Both the position numbers and the translations under genes were made by a program. From Demequina phytophila (GTDB lineage: Bacteria; Actinomycetota; Actinomycetes; Actinomycetales; Demequinaceae), in the NCBI RefSeq assembly GCF_000971135.1, contig NZ_BBLW01000003.1, forward strand, positions 62,001 to 126,000: a stretch of DNA of 64,000 bases, given 5' to 3'. Within the stretch, counting starts at the first letter, position 1. The number at the start of each line of letters is the position of its first letter. The notes below the pieces were generated by a model, which saw only the letters and a list, made by a program, of their open reading frames with translations, was not told the origin of the DNA and did no database searches. This document shows, piece after piece, positions 25,428-33,871 of this stretch.

Positions 25428-26396
25428 TCAGGCCTCCTCGGTGGGTGCGGGGTCGGTGAGGGTGAGGGCGGCGAGGGTCGCGCGGAACGGTGCGTCCGCG
25501 CGTCCAGTCCACCACTCGTCGGGGATCTGCGTCACGGTGAGCGTCGCATGGTCGCGCAGCACGCGCGCGAGCGTGGCACCCGTGCTGGACGGAAGGGACG
25601 TGACGGTCCTCACGCCGGCGTCGGCGCCCAGGACGATCTCGGCGGGCAGCCCGGAGTCGATGACGTCGAGCCCGCCGGCTCGGACGCGCTCGAGCCACGC
25701 CGGGGTCTCGCGCCGGTGCGGGAGGTAGGCGGCCCCGGCGCCGTGCGCCAGCACCCATCGTGCGTAGGCGTCGTCGTCGATGTACCCGTCGACCGCGAGC
25801 GCCGAGCCGAGCACCACGGTGGGCGGCAGCGTCGCGGGCGCGGCCGCCGCGAGCCCGCGTAGCCAGGCGTACCGGTTGGGGACGATGCGGGCGCCGGGCA
25901 CCGCGGGCATGGCCGGGTGGTCGGCGTAGGCGGTCATGAGCGTGACACGCCCCTCGCGTGCGGCGTCGCGGAGGCGGCGGCCGCTCACACGGCCGAGCGC
26001 GCGCTGGTGCAGTCGCTCGCGCTGGCCCATGCGGGAGAAGCCGTGCGTGCCGGCGAGCACCGCGGCGAGGTGCAGCGCCGCCGAGCCGTCGTCGACGACC
26101 ACGAGGTCGCCGACCGCGCGCGAGGCGAGCACCGCACGGACCTGCCCGGAGAACGGGTCGCCGACGAGCCGACGGGACGCGCCCGCGAACCGCGGGTCGG
26201 TAGCGGCGGTGGCGTGGTCGAACCGGACCGTCGCGGGCAGGTGCGGCTCGAGCCACGCGGCGGTGTCGGCCAGCTGCGCCACGCCGCGGCGCAGCAGGAT
26301 CAGCGTGTCCTCGTCCGCGCCCGCCGCCGCCTCGATGGCGTTGATGAGCTGGAGCGGGGACTCGACCCACCCCACGCGGCGAACCGACGGGGTCAA
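25428..26396 (-). CDS. GT52/sialyltransferase-like protein
   Basis: A 322-residue protein with GWVESPLQLINAIEA at the N-terminus, close to the ESPLQL opening of GT52 and polysialyltransferase-type enzymes. YLPHRRE (His in the HP-type position) and a late TSLPSSTGATL (paired serines) match the two donor-binding motifs. It would use a CMP-sugar, perhaps adding the first or terminal nonulosonic residue. Start TTG 26396 overlaps the ABC ATPase stop as TTGA; GTG 26375 is an alternative. Family assignment rests on short motifs only. Confidence 0.6.
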   Translation of the reverse strand: MTPSVRRVGWVESPLQLINAIEAAAGADEDTLILLRRGVAQLADTAAWLEPHLPATVRFDHATAATDPRFAGASRRLVGDPFSGQVRAVLASRAVGDLVVVDDGSAALHLAAVLAGTHGFSRMGQRERLHQRALGRVSGRRLRDAAREGRVTLMTAYADHPAMPAVPGARIVPNRYAWLRGLAAAAPATLPPTVVLGSALAVDGYIDDDAYARWVLAHGAGAAYLPHRRETPAWLERVRAGGLDVIDSGLPAEIVLGADAGVRTVTSLPSSTGATLARVLRDHATLTVTQIPDEWWTGRADAPFRATLAALTLTDPAPTEEA

Positions 26397-27127
26397 GTCG
26401 ACTTCTTGTACTCGCGGATGACTTCGGAGGGCTCGCCATCCATCTTCAGGGTGCCGTGGTCGATCCAGATGACCCGGGTGCAGGTCTCCATGATGGAGCG
26501 CATCGAGTGGCTCACCAGGAACACCGTGCCGGCCTCCTCGCGCAGGTCTCGGATGCGCTGCTCGCTCTTCTCGCGGAACTCCTTGTCGCCCACGGCGAGG
26601 GCCTCGTCGACCAGCAGGATCTGGTGGTTGCGCGAGATCGCGATCGAGAAGCGCAGGCGCGCGGCCATGCCGGACGAGTACGCCTGCATCGGCAGGTCCA
26701 TGAACTCTCGGATGCCGGAGAACTCGACGATGCTGTCGTAGCGCTCCTCGACCTCCTCGGGCGTCATGCCGAGCGCGAGGCCACCGAGGATGACGTTCTT
26801 CTCGCCGGTGAGGTCGCTGAGCAGGGCGGCGTTGACACCCAGCAGCGAGGGACGCGACGAGGCGTACACCGCACCCTTGACGGGCTGCTGGAGCCCGGCG
26901 ACGGCGCGCATGAGCGTCGACTTGCCGGACCCGTTGTGGCCGATCACCCCGATCGACTCGCCCTCGTACGCGGTGAAGGACACGCCCTTGAGCGCGTGCA
27001 CCACACGCACGCCGCGCTGCCTGCTGAGCAGCGAGCGGCGATCCTTGGCCGCCTTGCCCGAGGCGAAGATCTTGTAGTCGACGTGGAGGTTGTCGACCAC
27101 CACGGTCGGCGTCTGCTTGTCAGTCAC
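26393..27127 (-). CDS. Polysaccharide ABC exporter, ATP-binding subunit (Wzt/KpsT/TagH type)
   Basis: A 244-residue ATPase with Walker A GHNGSGKST, signature YSSGMAARL and Walker B ILLVDEAL, plus the family's VSHSMRSI switch region. It has no C-terminal carbohydrate-binding domain, so it is like KpsT/TagH and unlike O-antigen Wzt with its binding domain. With the permease at 27120 it would pump the finished, lipid-linked polymer across the membrane. GTG 27127 is preferred (GAGGAG 10 nt upstream); GTG 27148 is in frame but lacks a proper site. It overlaps the permease end by 8 nt. Confidence 0.93.
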   Translation of the reverse strand: MTDKQTPTVVVDNLHVDYKIFASGKAAKDRRSLLSRQRGVRVVHALKGVSFTAYEGESIGVIGHNGSGKSTLMRAVAGLQQPVKGAVYASSRPSLLGVNAALLSDLTGEKNVILGGLALGMTPEEVEERYDSIVEFSGIREFMDLPMQAYSSGMAARLRFSIAISRNHQILLVDEALAVGDKEFREKSEQRIRDLREEAGTVFLVSHSMRSIMETCTRVIWIDHGTLKMDGEPSEVIREYKKST

Positions 27128-27983
27128 GCCCGTAACGCTCCTCGGCACTCCAGAAGAACACGATGCCCCCGATGAAGACCGCGATACCGCCCACGATCCC
27201 GGTCACCAGGATGAGGGTGTTGAACTCCTGACCCTCGAGCACCATCGAGCGCACCATCTGGATGTAGTCGTGCACCGGGTTGAGCTGCGCGAGCGTCAGC
27301 ATCCAGGGCGGGTTGTCGGCGAGCACCAGCTCGAGCGAGTAGAAGATTCCCGTCATGTACAGGATCAGCCGCGTGATGATCGGCACGATCTGCGTGAAGT
27401 CGCGCAGGTGGACCGTGAGGCGTGCGGCGATCAGCGCGATCCCGGCGTTGAACAGCATCATGAAGAACAGCACGGCCGGGACCAGCAGCCACGACCACGA
27501 CGGGTACTCGCCGTAGCCCACCAGGATGAACGCCAGCACCACCATCATGGGCACCAGCTCGTACAGGTTGCGGATCACCGCGGAGACCGGCAGCAGCATG
27601 CGCGGGAAGCCCAGGCTGCGCACCAGCGACGCGTTGCCGGTGATGGAGCGCGCGCCCTGGCTGAAGCTCTGCGCGAAGAACTGGAACACGAAGAACCCGG
27701 TCACGAGGAACGGGATGAAGTTCAGGCCGGCGCGCGAGCCGCGGTCCATGATGAGCCCGAACACGAAGCCGTAGACGGCCGCCTGCAGGAGCGGGCTGAG
27801 GACCACCCAGCCCAGGCCGAGCCGGTTCTGCGACAGCTGCGCCTCGATGCGGTATCTGGCGAGCCGCGTCGCGAAGTGCCGGCGCTCCCACATCTCCTTG
27901 AGGTACGCAGGCAACGGGGGGCGCGCTCCGACGCGCTCCAGCCCCGCCTCACGCGCGAGCGCGGCGTAGTCGATCTCGGTCAC
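27120..27983 (-). CDS. Polysaccharide ABC exporter, permease subunit (Wzm/KpsM/TagG type)
   Basis: A 287-residue ABC-2 permease with six predicted membrane segments; landmarks are RYRIEAQLSQNRLGLGW before TM1, GFPRMLLP, and NPVHDYIQMVRS in the last third. It pairs with the ATPase downstream to export a surface glycan made in the cytosol. ABC export fits cytosolic polymerisation by the polysialyltransferase-family enzyme, as for group 2 capsules, and not a Wzy route; no Wzx/Wzy is seen. The start is GTG 27983 with GAGGAG 4 nt upstream. Confidence 0.93.
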   Translation of the reverse strand: MTEIDYAALAREAGLERVGARPPLPAYLKEMWERRHFATRLARYRIEAQLSQNRLGLGWVVLSPLLQAAVYGFVFGLIMDRGSRAGLNFIPFLVTGFFVFQFFAQSFSQGARSITGNASLVRSLGFPRMLLPVSAVIRNLYELVPMMVVLAFILVGYGEYPSWSWLLVPAVLFFMMLFNAGIALIAARLTVHLRDFTQIVPIITRLILYMTGIFYSLELVLADNPPWMLTLAQLNPVHDYIQMVRSMVLEGQEFNTLILVTGIVGGIAVFIGGIVFFWSAEERYGRD

Positions 27984-28005
27984 ACATCTCCTCGGGGTGA
28001 AAGCC

Positions 28006-29067
28006 TCAACGTCCTGCGAAGGCGTTGTGCCCCCTGCTCGGCATGAGGATACCTGCCGCGCAACCGACGCCCCAAGACAGGTGCATGGTGGGAAGGACGC
28101 CGAGCAGCCTGAGACGCACGCCGCCGGGGACCTCCGCGCGCAACGCGGTGAGCGCCACCCAGGCCGGGTAGACCACGTACGGGAGGGCGCCGAGCGCCGC
28201 GAGGACGATGCCGGGGGGGCCTCCCACGAGGGCGCCGGCGACGATCATGGCGGCACCCGCGACGAGCGCGACCAGCAGGGCGGGCGGCACGAAGTACCGC
28301 ACGGGGACGCGTCCGGAGAGGCGCCGGATGATCTCGCCGCGCCAGCGTCCCGACGCGTGGAACTGCTTCGCGAGCGCCTTCACCGAGGAGCGGGGCCGGT
28401 AGATCACGTCGAGCGCGGGCTCGAACCACACGAGCCCGCCGCGCGCCATGAGGCGGCGGTTGAGGTCCCAGTCCTCGCCGCGGGACAGCGACTCGTCGAA
28501 GCCGCCGATCGCGAGCACCGCGGCGCGGTCGAAGACGCCCAGGTAGGCGGACTCGGCCGGGCCGGCCTCGCCGCCGGTGTGATAGACCGCTCCGCCCAGA
28601 CCGCCCGGGGAGTTGTAGCCCCACGCGACGGCCTCCTCGTACGGGGTCTGACCCTCGGCGTGCATGCGCCCGCCCAGGTTGACCGCGCCGGCGGCACGCA
28701 GCGACCGCACCGCGGTCTCCGCGTAGCCGGCGGGCAGCACGGAGTGGGCGTCGACGCGGACCACCACGGGGAAGCGCGCCTCGGCGATGCCGATGTTCAT
28801 CGACTGGGAGATGGCGTTGTGGGGGTTGCGGAGCACGCGGATCTCGGTGTGGCTCGCGGCGAGCGCGGCCACCACCTCGTCGGTGCGGTCCGTCGACGCG
28901 CCCAGCACCAGCAGGACCTCGCGCTCGTCGAGCCCGCCCTGCGCGAGGATGCTCTCGACCGCCGCGGAGACGTAGTCCTCCTCGTTGAGCACGGGCATGA
29001 CGAACGACACGCGCAGCGGTGCGCCGGCGCCGGCCGCGGCGCGCGCTGTCTCGCCGGAGAAGGTCAC
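28006..29067 (-). CDS. ExoA-like glycosyltransferase family 2 with C-terminal membrane segments
   Basis: A 353-residue GT2: SFVMPVLNEEDYVS, NPHNAISQSMNIG, then the DAHS metal motif, GEDWDLNRRL as acceptor/catalytic region, and RGEIIRRL. Three or four hydrophobic segments near the C-terminus (VPPALLVALVAGAAMIVAGA and later) anchor it to the membrane. This is the layout of succinoglycan ExoA-type enzymes that act on lipid-linked glycans. GTG 29067 overlaps the upstream stop (GTGA). It may build the linker or start the chain. Confidence 0.85.
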   Translation of the reverse strand: MTFSGETARAAAGAGAPLRVSFVMPVLNEEDYVSAAVESILAQGGLDEREVLLVLGASTDRTDEVVAALAASHTEIRVLRNPHNAISQSMNIGIAEARFPVVVRVDAHSVLPAGYAETAVRSLRAAGAVNLGGRMHAEGQTPYEEAVAWGYNSPGGLGGAVYHTGGEAGPAESAYLGVFDRAAVLAIGGFDESLSRGEDWDLNRRLMARGGLVWFEPALDVIYRPRSSVKALAKQFHASGRWRGEIIRRLSGRVPVRYFVPPALLVALVAGAAMIVAGALVGGPPGIVLAALGALPYVVYPAWVALTALRAEVPGGVRLRLLGVLPTMHLSWGVGCAAGILMPSRGHNAFAGR

Positions 29068-30161
29068 CGCGGACCGTCCCACGTGGCGAGGCGGGCGAGC
29101 AGCGCATCGTTCTCCTCGGGCGCGCCGATGGTGACGCGGACGCCCTCGCCCGCGAACGGGCGCACCAGGATCGCGGGCTGCTGCGCGCCGAGGTGCGCGA
29201 CCAGGTCGGCGGTCGCATCGCCGATGCCGAGCCACACGAAGTTGCCCTGCGACTCGGGCACGGTCCAGCCGTCCGCGCGGAGCGCCTCGAGCACGCGGGC
29301 GCGCTCGGCGACCACGAGGGCGGCACGCTCGAGCAGCTCGTCGCGCGCGTCGAGCGACGCGATCGCGGCGGCCTGCGCGGGTCCGGACACGGAGAACGGG
29401 GTGACGCACGCGCGCACCGGGGCGAGCAGCGCGGCCGGGCCCACCGCGTAGCCGACGCGCAGTCCGGCGAGACCGTAGGCCTTGGAGAACGTGCGCAGCA
29501 GCACGAGGTTCGGGTAGCGCTCGAGCGACGCCGGTCCGTCCGCGACAGCGTCGTCACGGACGTACTCGAGGTAGGCCTCGTCGAGCACCACGAGCACGTC
29601 CGAGCGGACCGCCGCCATGAAGTCGTCGAGCTCGGCCTGCGTGAGGATCGGGCCGGTGGGGTTGTTGGGCGAGCACAGCATCACCACGCGCGTGCGGGCG
29701 GTGACGGCCGCGATCATGGCGGGCAGGTCGTGACGCGCCTCGGCAGTCAGCGGGACCATGACGGGCTCGGCGCCCGCGATGCGGGCGAGGATCGGGTAGG
29801 CCTCGAAGCTGCGCCACGCGAACAGGACCTCGTCGCCCGGGCCGGTGTACGCCTGGAGGATGTGCGCGAGCACCGCGACGGATCCGGCACCCACCACCAC
29901 CTCCGACGCGTCGCGGCCCACGGCGTCCGCGACGCGCGCGGTCAGATCGGTCGCGGCCATGTCGGGGTAGCGGGTCACGCCGGCGGCGGCGGCCTCGACC
30001 GCGGCGACCACCGACGGCAGCGGACCGTGCGGGGTCTCGTTGGAGGACAGCTTGACCGGCGGCGGCGCGTCCGCGGCTCCGCGCGCGCCCGGCACGTAGG
30101 CGGGCAGGGCGGCCACGGCGGGGCGCGGCTCGGGCAGGGCGATGGGGTGCGCGTCGGGCAT
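29064..30161 (-). CDS. hisC: Histidinol-phosphate aminotransferase-type PLP enzyme
   Basis: A fold-type I aminotransferase of about 365 residues: KLSSNETPHGPLPSV near the start, SPNNPTG, DEAYLEY, and the Schiff-base lysine in TFSKAYGLAG. HisC enzymes make L-histidinol phosphate, and some actinobacterial paralogues act on aromatic 2-oxo acids. Start codons GTG 30167 and ATG 30161 are two codons apart without a clear ribosome site. It overlaps the GT2 stop, so it may head the capsule transcript, but the function is probably amino-acid metabolism. The neighbouring 4TM gene and purB suggest a housekeeping setting. Confidence 0.82.
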   Translation of the reverse strand: MPDAHPIALPEPRPAVAALPAYVPGARGAADAPPPVKLSSNETPHGPLPSVVAAVEAAAAGVTRYPDMAATDLTARVADAVGRDASEVVVGAGSVAVLAHILQAYTGPGDEVLFAWRSFEAYPILARIAGAEPVMVPLTAEARHDLPAMIAAVTARTRVVMLCSPNNPTGPILTQAELDDFMAAVRSDVLVVLDEAYLEYVRDDAVADGPASLERYPNLVLLRTFSKAYGLAGLRVGYAVGPAALLAPVRACVTPFSVSGPAQAAAIASLDARDELLERAALVVAERARVLEALRADGWTVPESQGNFVWLGIGDATADLVAHLGAQQPAILVRPFAGEGVRVTIGAPEENDALLARLATWDGPR

Positions 30162-30209
30162 GCGCACCAGGATGTCACCCCGTGAAGGGGGCGTGGAACA
30201 ATGACCGCC

Positions 30210-30599
30210 ATGCGCTTCGTCCTCATCTCCGGCATCTCCGCCGTCGCGGTCTGGCTCGTCACGCTCCTCCCGCTGGGCGTCGAGGTCCAGGGAGGCGATG
30301 GCGGCACGTGGGCGCGCATCGGCGTCTTCCTCCTGGTGGGTGCGGTCATGGCGGCCACGAACATGCTGATCAAGCCGGTGGTCGACCTCCTGTCGCTGCC
30401 GATCAAGATCCTCACGCTGGGACTGTTCGCCCTGGTGACGGCCTGGTTCATGCTGTGGCTGACCGCGTGGCTCACCACGCTGGTGCCGTGGGCGGAGCTC
30501 ACCATCGGCGACTTCTGGGAGACGCTGTTCGCCGCGCTGCTCATCAGCATCATCACGGCGATCCTCACCTCGGTGGTGCCCGGGGCGGCCAAGCGCTGA
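30210..30599 (+). CDS. 4TM phage-holin-family (superfamily IV) membrane protein
   Basis: A 129-residue protein with four hydrophobic segments and the conserved NMLIKPVVDLLSLPIKILTLGLF stretch, placing it with the mycobacterial 4TM holin-like/YvlD family. These are chromosomal proteins of unclear function and no prophage is present. ATG 30210 is preferred over ATG 30201: AACAAT at 30197-30202 is a -10-like hexamer 7 nt before it, suggesting a leaderless message. Divergent from hisC. Confidence 0.82.
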   Translation: MRFVLISGISAVAVWLVTLLPLGVEVQGGDGGTWARIGVFLLVGAVMAATNMLIKPVVDLLSLPIKILTLGLFALVTAWFMLWLTAWLTTLVPWAELTIGDFWETLFAALLISIITAILTSVVPGAAKR

Positions 30600-30602
30600 C
30601 CT

Positions 30603-31895
30603 TCATCCCGTCACCGGTCGGTACGCGGTGACGGTCGACCGACCACCCGCCAGCAGAGGCGCGGCGCCCGCCATCCATGCGCGGGTCGAGTCGGAGACGC
30701 CCTCGTCGACCAGGCGCGCGGTCGCCGCGTAGCCGTCGATGCCGTGCGCCTGCGCGACGGTGCGCGAGCCGTCGGGGGCGTCGGGGCGCGCCGAACGGCG
30801 GCGGTCGTGCGACACCGTCACCCGGTTCGCCCGGTCGGGGTTGGCCCGGCCGTCCAGGCCCGGCACCAGGTCGCGCGTGTTCTCAAGGTGCAGCGCGGGC
30901 ACGGCGGTCGGGAGCGCGATGCGTCCCGTGGGCGATCCGGCGGTGACCACCCGGACGTCGCGGAAGCGGTCCGCAAGCGCTGCCGCGACCACGGCGGCCA
31001 CCATGCCGCCCTGGCTGTGCCCCGCGAGCAGCACCGGCTCCTCGGGCGGGATGCCGTGCGCGGCGATCGCATCGGTGACGGCGCGCGCGGCGTCCGACCA
31101 CGCGCCCAGCACCGACGTGAGATTCGACTGCATGTCCGCCGGGTTGCCCGAGGAGACCCACCAGTCCTCCGTGCCCGGCACGTAGACCAGGTGTCGGGTG
31201 CCCGCGAGGCCGCGGACTGTCTCGATCGCGACGGTGCCGTCCCCCTCGGCCTGCAGCCACGCCAGCCTTCCCATCACCTGCGCGAGCGAGTCCGGAGCCC
31301 GCGCCTCCACGGGCTCCCCGGCGGCTACCGCCCGGTACGGCGGCTCCCACGCCTCCGCCTGGCGCAGCGCGACCGCGAGCGCCGCGACCACCTCGCCGTA
31401 GTGGTCGCCGAGCAGCCCGACCGCGCCGGAGGCCTCGTCGCGACCCATCCATCCGGTGGTCGGGGGCTGCCCTACGTCACGGACCCCGCCCACGAGCGGG
31501 TTGAGGCCCTGCATGCCGATCGCCGTCCGCATCCCCCACACCACCGAACCGAACCAGTCCGCCACTCCCTCTCCCGCGCTCCCCACCAGCGACACGCCCT
31601 GGCGCGCCGCGGCCTCCCCCTCGAGGTAGGCCGTGGCGGCGGCCCGCAGCGCGGCGGCGAGGGCGTCGAGCGCGTCGGCCTCGCGGGACGATGCCGCGGC
31701 TGCCTCCGCGAGGGCCGGCGACGCGGGCGCGCGGTCGGGTGTCCATCCGGCCACGTGGGCGGCGACGGCCAGCGCACGCGCCGCGTCGGCGAGCTCGGCC
31801 GCCGCGGCCCCAAGCGCACCCGCGGCATGGTCGAGGTCCTCCAGCACGGCGTGCACGCCGCCCGCGCCGCCGTGCGACCAGATGGGCTCGGTCAT
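30603..31895 (-). CDS. Alpha/beta hydrolase with helical N-terminal domain
   Basis: A 430-residue protein. Residues 1-~150 are Ala-rich helices with a long coiled-coil look; residues ~215-430 are an alpha/beta hydrolase with the nucleophile elbow GHSQGG. The active-site Asp and His are likely in ENTRDLVPGLDG and the later SHDR or AQAHGIDGY. It resembles the DUF1023-type hydrolases that pair with WXG100-like proteins. It has no signal peptide. Its start overlaps the stop of the small WXG-like gene, so they are co-translated. The substrate is unknown; lipid or peptide esters are possible. Confidence 0.7.
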   Translation of the reverse strand: MTEPIWSHGGAGGVHAVLEDLDHAAGALGAAAAELADAARALAVAAHVAGWTPDRAPASPALAEAAAASSREADALDALAAALRAAATAYLEGEAAARQGVSLVGSAGEGVADWFGSVVWGMRTAIGMQGLNPLVGGVRDVGQPPTTGWMGRDEASGAVGLLGDHYGEVVAALAVALRQAEAWEPPYRAVAAGEPVEARAPDSLAQVMGRLAWLQAEGDGTVAIETVRGLAGTRHLVYVPGTEDWWVSSGNPADMQSNLTSVLGAWSDAARAVTDAIAAHGIPPEEPVLLAGHSQGGMVAAVVAAALADRFRDVRVVTAGSPTGRIALPTAVPALHLENTRDLVPGLDGRANPDRANRVTVSHDRRRSARPDAPDGSRTVAQAHGIDGYAATARLVDEGVSDSTRAWMAGAAPLLAGGRSTVTAYRPVTG

Positions 31896-32101
31896 CCGGC
31901 CGCCCACGGCGCGAGCGCGGGCGCCGCCCCGTCGACCTGGGCGCGCAGCGCCGTCACCCGCAGCGCGGCCTCGTCGAGCCGCGCCGCGTACGCGCGGGCG
32001 TTGATGCCCTCCCAGCGCACATCCCTGCCGGCCTCGAGGCGCGCGATGGCGGCGTCGCACGCGGCTCGCGCCCGCTCCACGAGCCCCCCGACGTCATCCA
32101 T
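31892..32101 (-). CDS. Small WXG-like helical protein
   Basis: 69 residues, MDDVGGLVERARAACDAAI then WEGINARAYAARLDEAALRV. A single W-x-G between two amphipathic helices recalls WXG100 proteins, though it is shorter than the usual ~100. ATG 32101 has TACGGT 6 nt upstream (32108-32113), implying a leaderless start. The stop overlaps the hydrolase ATG. It may be a partner or chaperone-like segment for the hydrolase. Confidence 0.6.
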   Translation of the reverse strand: MDDVGGLVERARAACDAAIARLEAGRDVRWEGINARAYAARLDEAALRVTALRAQVDGAAPALAPWAAG

Positions 32102-32231
32102 GCGGCGACCGTAGGGTGCCCGCCCGACCCCGCGACAGGGCGAGGCGGCCGCCTGGGGATGGCGCGCATCGTCCCCGGGGCCGGGGACCACGGCCGGACC
32201 GTGCGCGGGCCGTGCGTGGAACAATGTCCGC

Positions 32232-33641
32232 GTGAACTCCTGGACCTCCCTCGCCGCCCTCGAGCCCGCGATCGCGCTCGGCCCCCTCGACGGTCGCTAC
32301 CGCGGCGCCGTCGCCCCGCTGGTCGACCACCTGTCCGAGCCCGCGCTCAACCGCATGCGCCTCCACGTCGAGGTCGAGTGGTTCATCCACCTGTGCGCGA
32401 CCGCCGCGGTGCCCGGCACCCGCGCGCTCACCGCCGAGGAGAAGGACCTGCTGCGCGGCATCCCCGCGGGCTTCGACGCCGCCGGCATCGCCGAGCACGC
32501 CGACTTCGAGCGGGTCACCGTCCACGACGTCAAGGCGATCGAGTACGTCATCAAGGCCCGCATCAAGGGCACGAGCCTCGAGCCGCTGAGCGAGCTGGTG
32601 CACTTCGCGTGCACGTCGGAGGACATCAACAACCTCTCGTACGCGCTCATGGTCAAGGGCGCCGTCCAGGACGTGTGGCTGCCCGCCGCGACCGCGCTGG
32701 TCGACGACGTCGCGGACCTCGCGCGCAAGGCCAAGGCCACGCCGATGCTGTCGCGCACCCACGGCCAGACCGCCACGCCCACCACGCTCGGCAAGGAGTT
32801 CGCGGTGCTCGCGCACCGCCTGGGTCGCCAGCTGCACCGCGTCGAGGGCCAGGAGTACCTGGGCAAGATCAACGGCGCGACCGGCACGTTCGGCGCGCAC
32901 ACGGCCGCGGTGCCCGGCACCGACTGGATCGAGGTGTCGCGGACCTTCGTCGAGGGCCTTGGGCTCACGTGGAACCCGCTCACCACGCAGATCGAGAGCC
33001 ACGACTGGCAGGCCGAGCTGTACGCGGACGTCGCCCGCTTCGGGCGCATCCTGCACAACCTCGCGACCGACGTGTGGACGTATGTGTCGCTCGGCTACTT
33101 CGCGCAGGCCGCCGTCAAGGGCGCGATCGGGTCCTCCGCGATGCCGCACAAGATCAACCCCATCCGCTTCGAGAACGCCGAGGCGAACCTCGAGATCTCG
33201 GCGGCGCTGTTCGACACGCTCGGCGCGACGCTCGTGACCTCGCGGCTCCAGCGCGACCTCACGGACTCGAGCTCGCAGCGCAACATCGGCACCGCGTTCG
33301 GCCACTCGCTGCTCGCGATCGACAACGTGCGCCGCGGCCTCAAGGCGCTCACCGTGAACGAGGCCGCGCTGGCCGCGGACCTCGACGCCTCGTGGGAGGT
33401 GCTCGCGGAGCCCATCCAGTCGGCGATGCGCGCCGCCGCCGTCGCGGGCGTGCCCGGCATGGAGAACCCGTACGAGCGCCTCAAGGACCTCACCCGCGGG
33501 CAGACCATCGACGCCGCCGCGATCCAGACCTTCGTGGGAGGCCTCGAGCTGCCCGCGGAGACCAAGGACCGGCTCGCCGCGCTCACCCCGGGCACCTACG
33601 TGGGCCTCGCGGAGCAGCTGGTCGACGGCTACCTGGCGTAA
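32232..33641 (+). CDS. purB: Adenylosuccinate lyase
   Basis: PurB removes fumarate from SAICAR and adenylosuccinate in purine synthesis. The 469-residue protein has GPLDGRYRGAVAPLVD near the start, TSEDINN, the catalytic SRTHGQTATPTT and the fumarase-superfamily signature SSAMPHKINPIRFENAE. Length is typical. The start is GTG 32232; AACAAT at 32220-32225, 6 nt before it, and the absence of a ribosome site suggest a leaderless message. It stands alone, transcribed away from the WXG-like pair. Confidence 0.96.
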   Translation: MNSWTSLAALEPAIALGPLDGRYRGAVAPLVDHLSEPALNRMRLHVEVEWFIHLCATAAVPGTRALTAEEKDLLRGIPAGFDAAGIAEHADFERVTVHDVKAIEYVIKARIKGTSLEPLSELVHFACTSEDINNLSYALMVKGAVQDVWLPAATALVDDVADLARKAKATPMLSRTHGQTATPTTLGKEFAVLAHRLGRQLHRVEGQEYLGKINGATGTFGAHTAAVPGTDWIEVSRTFVEGLGLTWNPLTTQIESHDWQAELYADVARFGRILHNLATDVWTYVSLGYFAQAAVKGAIGSSAMPHKINPIRFENAEANLEISAALFDTLGATLVTSRLQRDLTDSSSQRNIGTAFGHSLLAIDNVRRGLKALTVNEAALAADLDASWEVLAEPIQSAMRAAAVAGVPGMENPYERLKDLTRGQTIDAAAIQTFVGGLELPAETKDRLAALTPGTYVGLAEQLVDGYLA

Positions 33642-33789
33642 CGCGCCCTCGGACGCCTGTCCACACGCACACGTTCCGATCGGACCCGATCGTCGCAACC
33701 CGCGTCGATTCGGGCGCCTTCTGGTGGACCAGCGGTGATCTCGTGTGGATCAGCGCGCGGGGACGGCGGGGCGGGTTGTCCCCAGGCTG

Positions 33790-33818
33790 TTGTCCGGTTC
33801 GACCCGGATTGCTAGGTT
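33790..33818 (+). promoter_or_regulatory. Promoter of the secreted-protein gene
   Basis: TTGTCC (33790-33795), a 17-nt spacer and TAGGTT (33813-33818) form a good -35/-10 pair 53 nt before the ATG at 33872. The remainder of the 230-nt gap after purB shows no gene. Confidence 0.6.
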
Positions 33819-33871
33819 CGACCGGAGCGCCGCCGGGGCCCGCCCGGCCGCTCACGCGATCCGGGGGGACG

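Noticed and set aside
29064..30161. HisC-type enzyme as an amino-sugar transaminase of the capsule
   Set aside because: Its motifs fit histidinol-phosphate aminotransferases, not sugar aminotransferases (DegT type), so it is kept as amino-acid metabolism although it overlaps the capsule genes.
30210..30599. Prophage remnant suggested by a holin-family protein
   Set aside because: The 4TM family is chromosomal and common in actinobacteria; no other phage genes are near.
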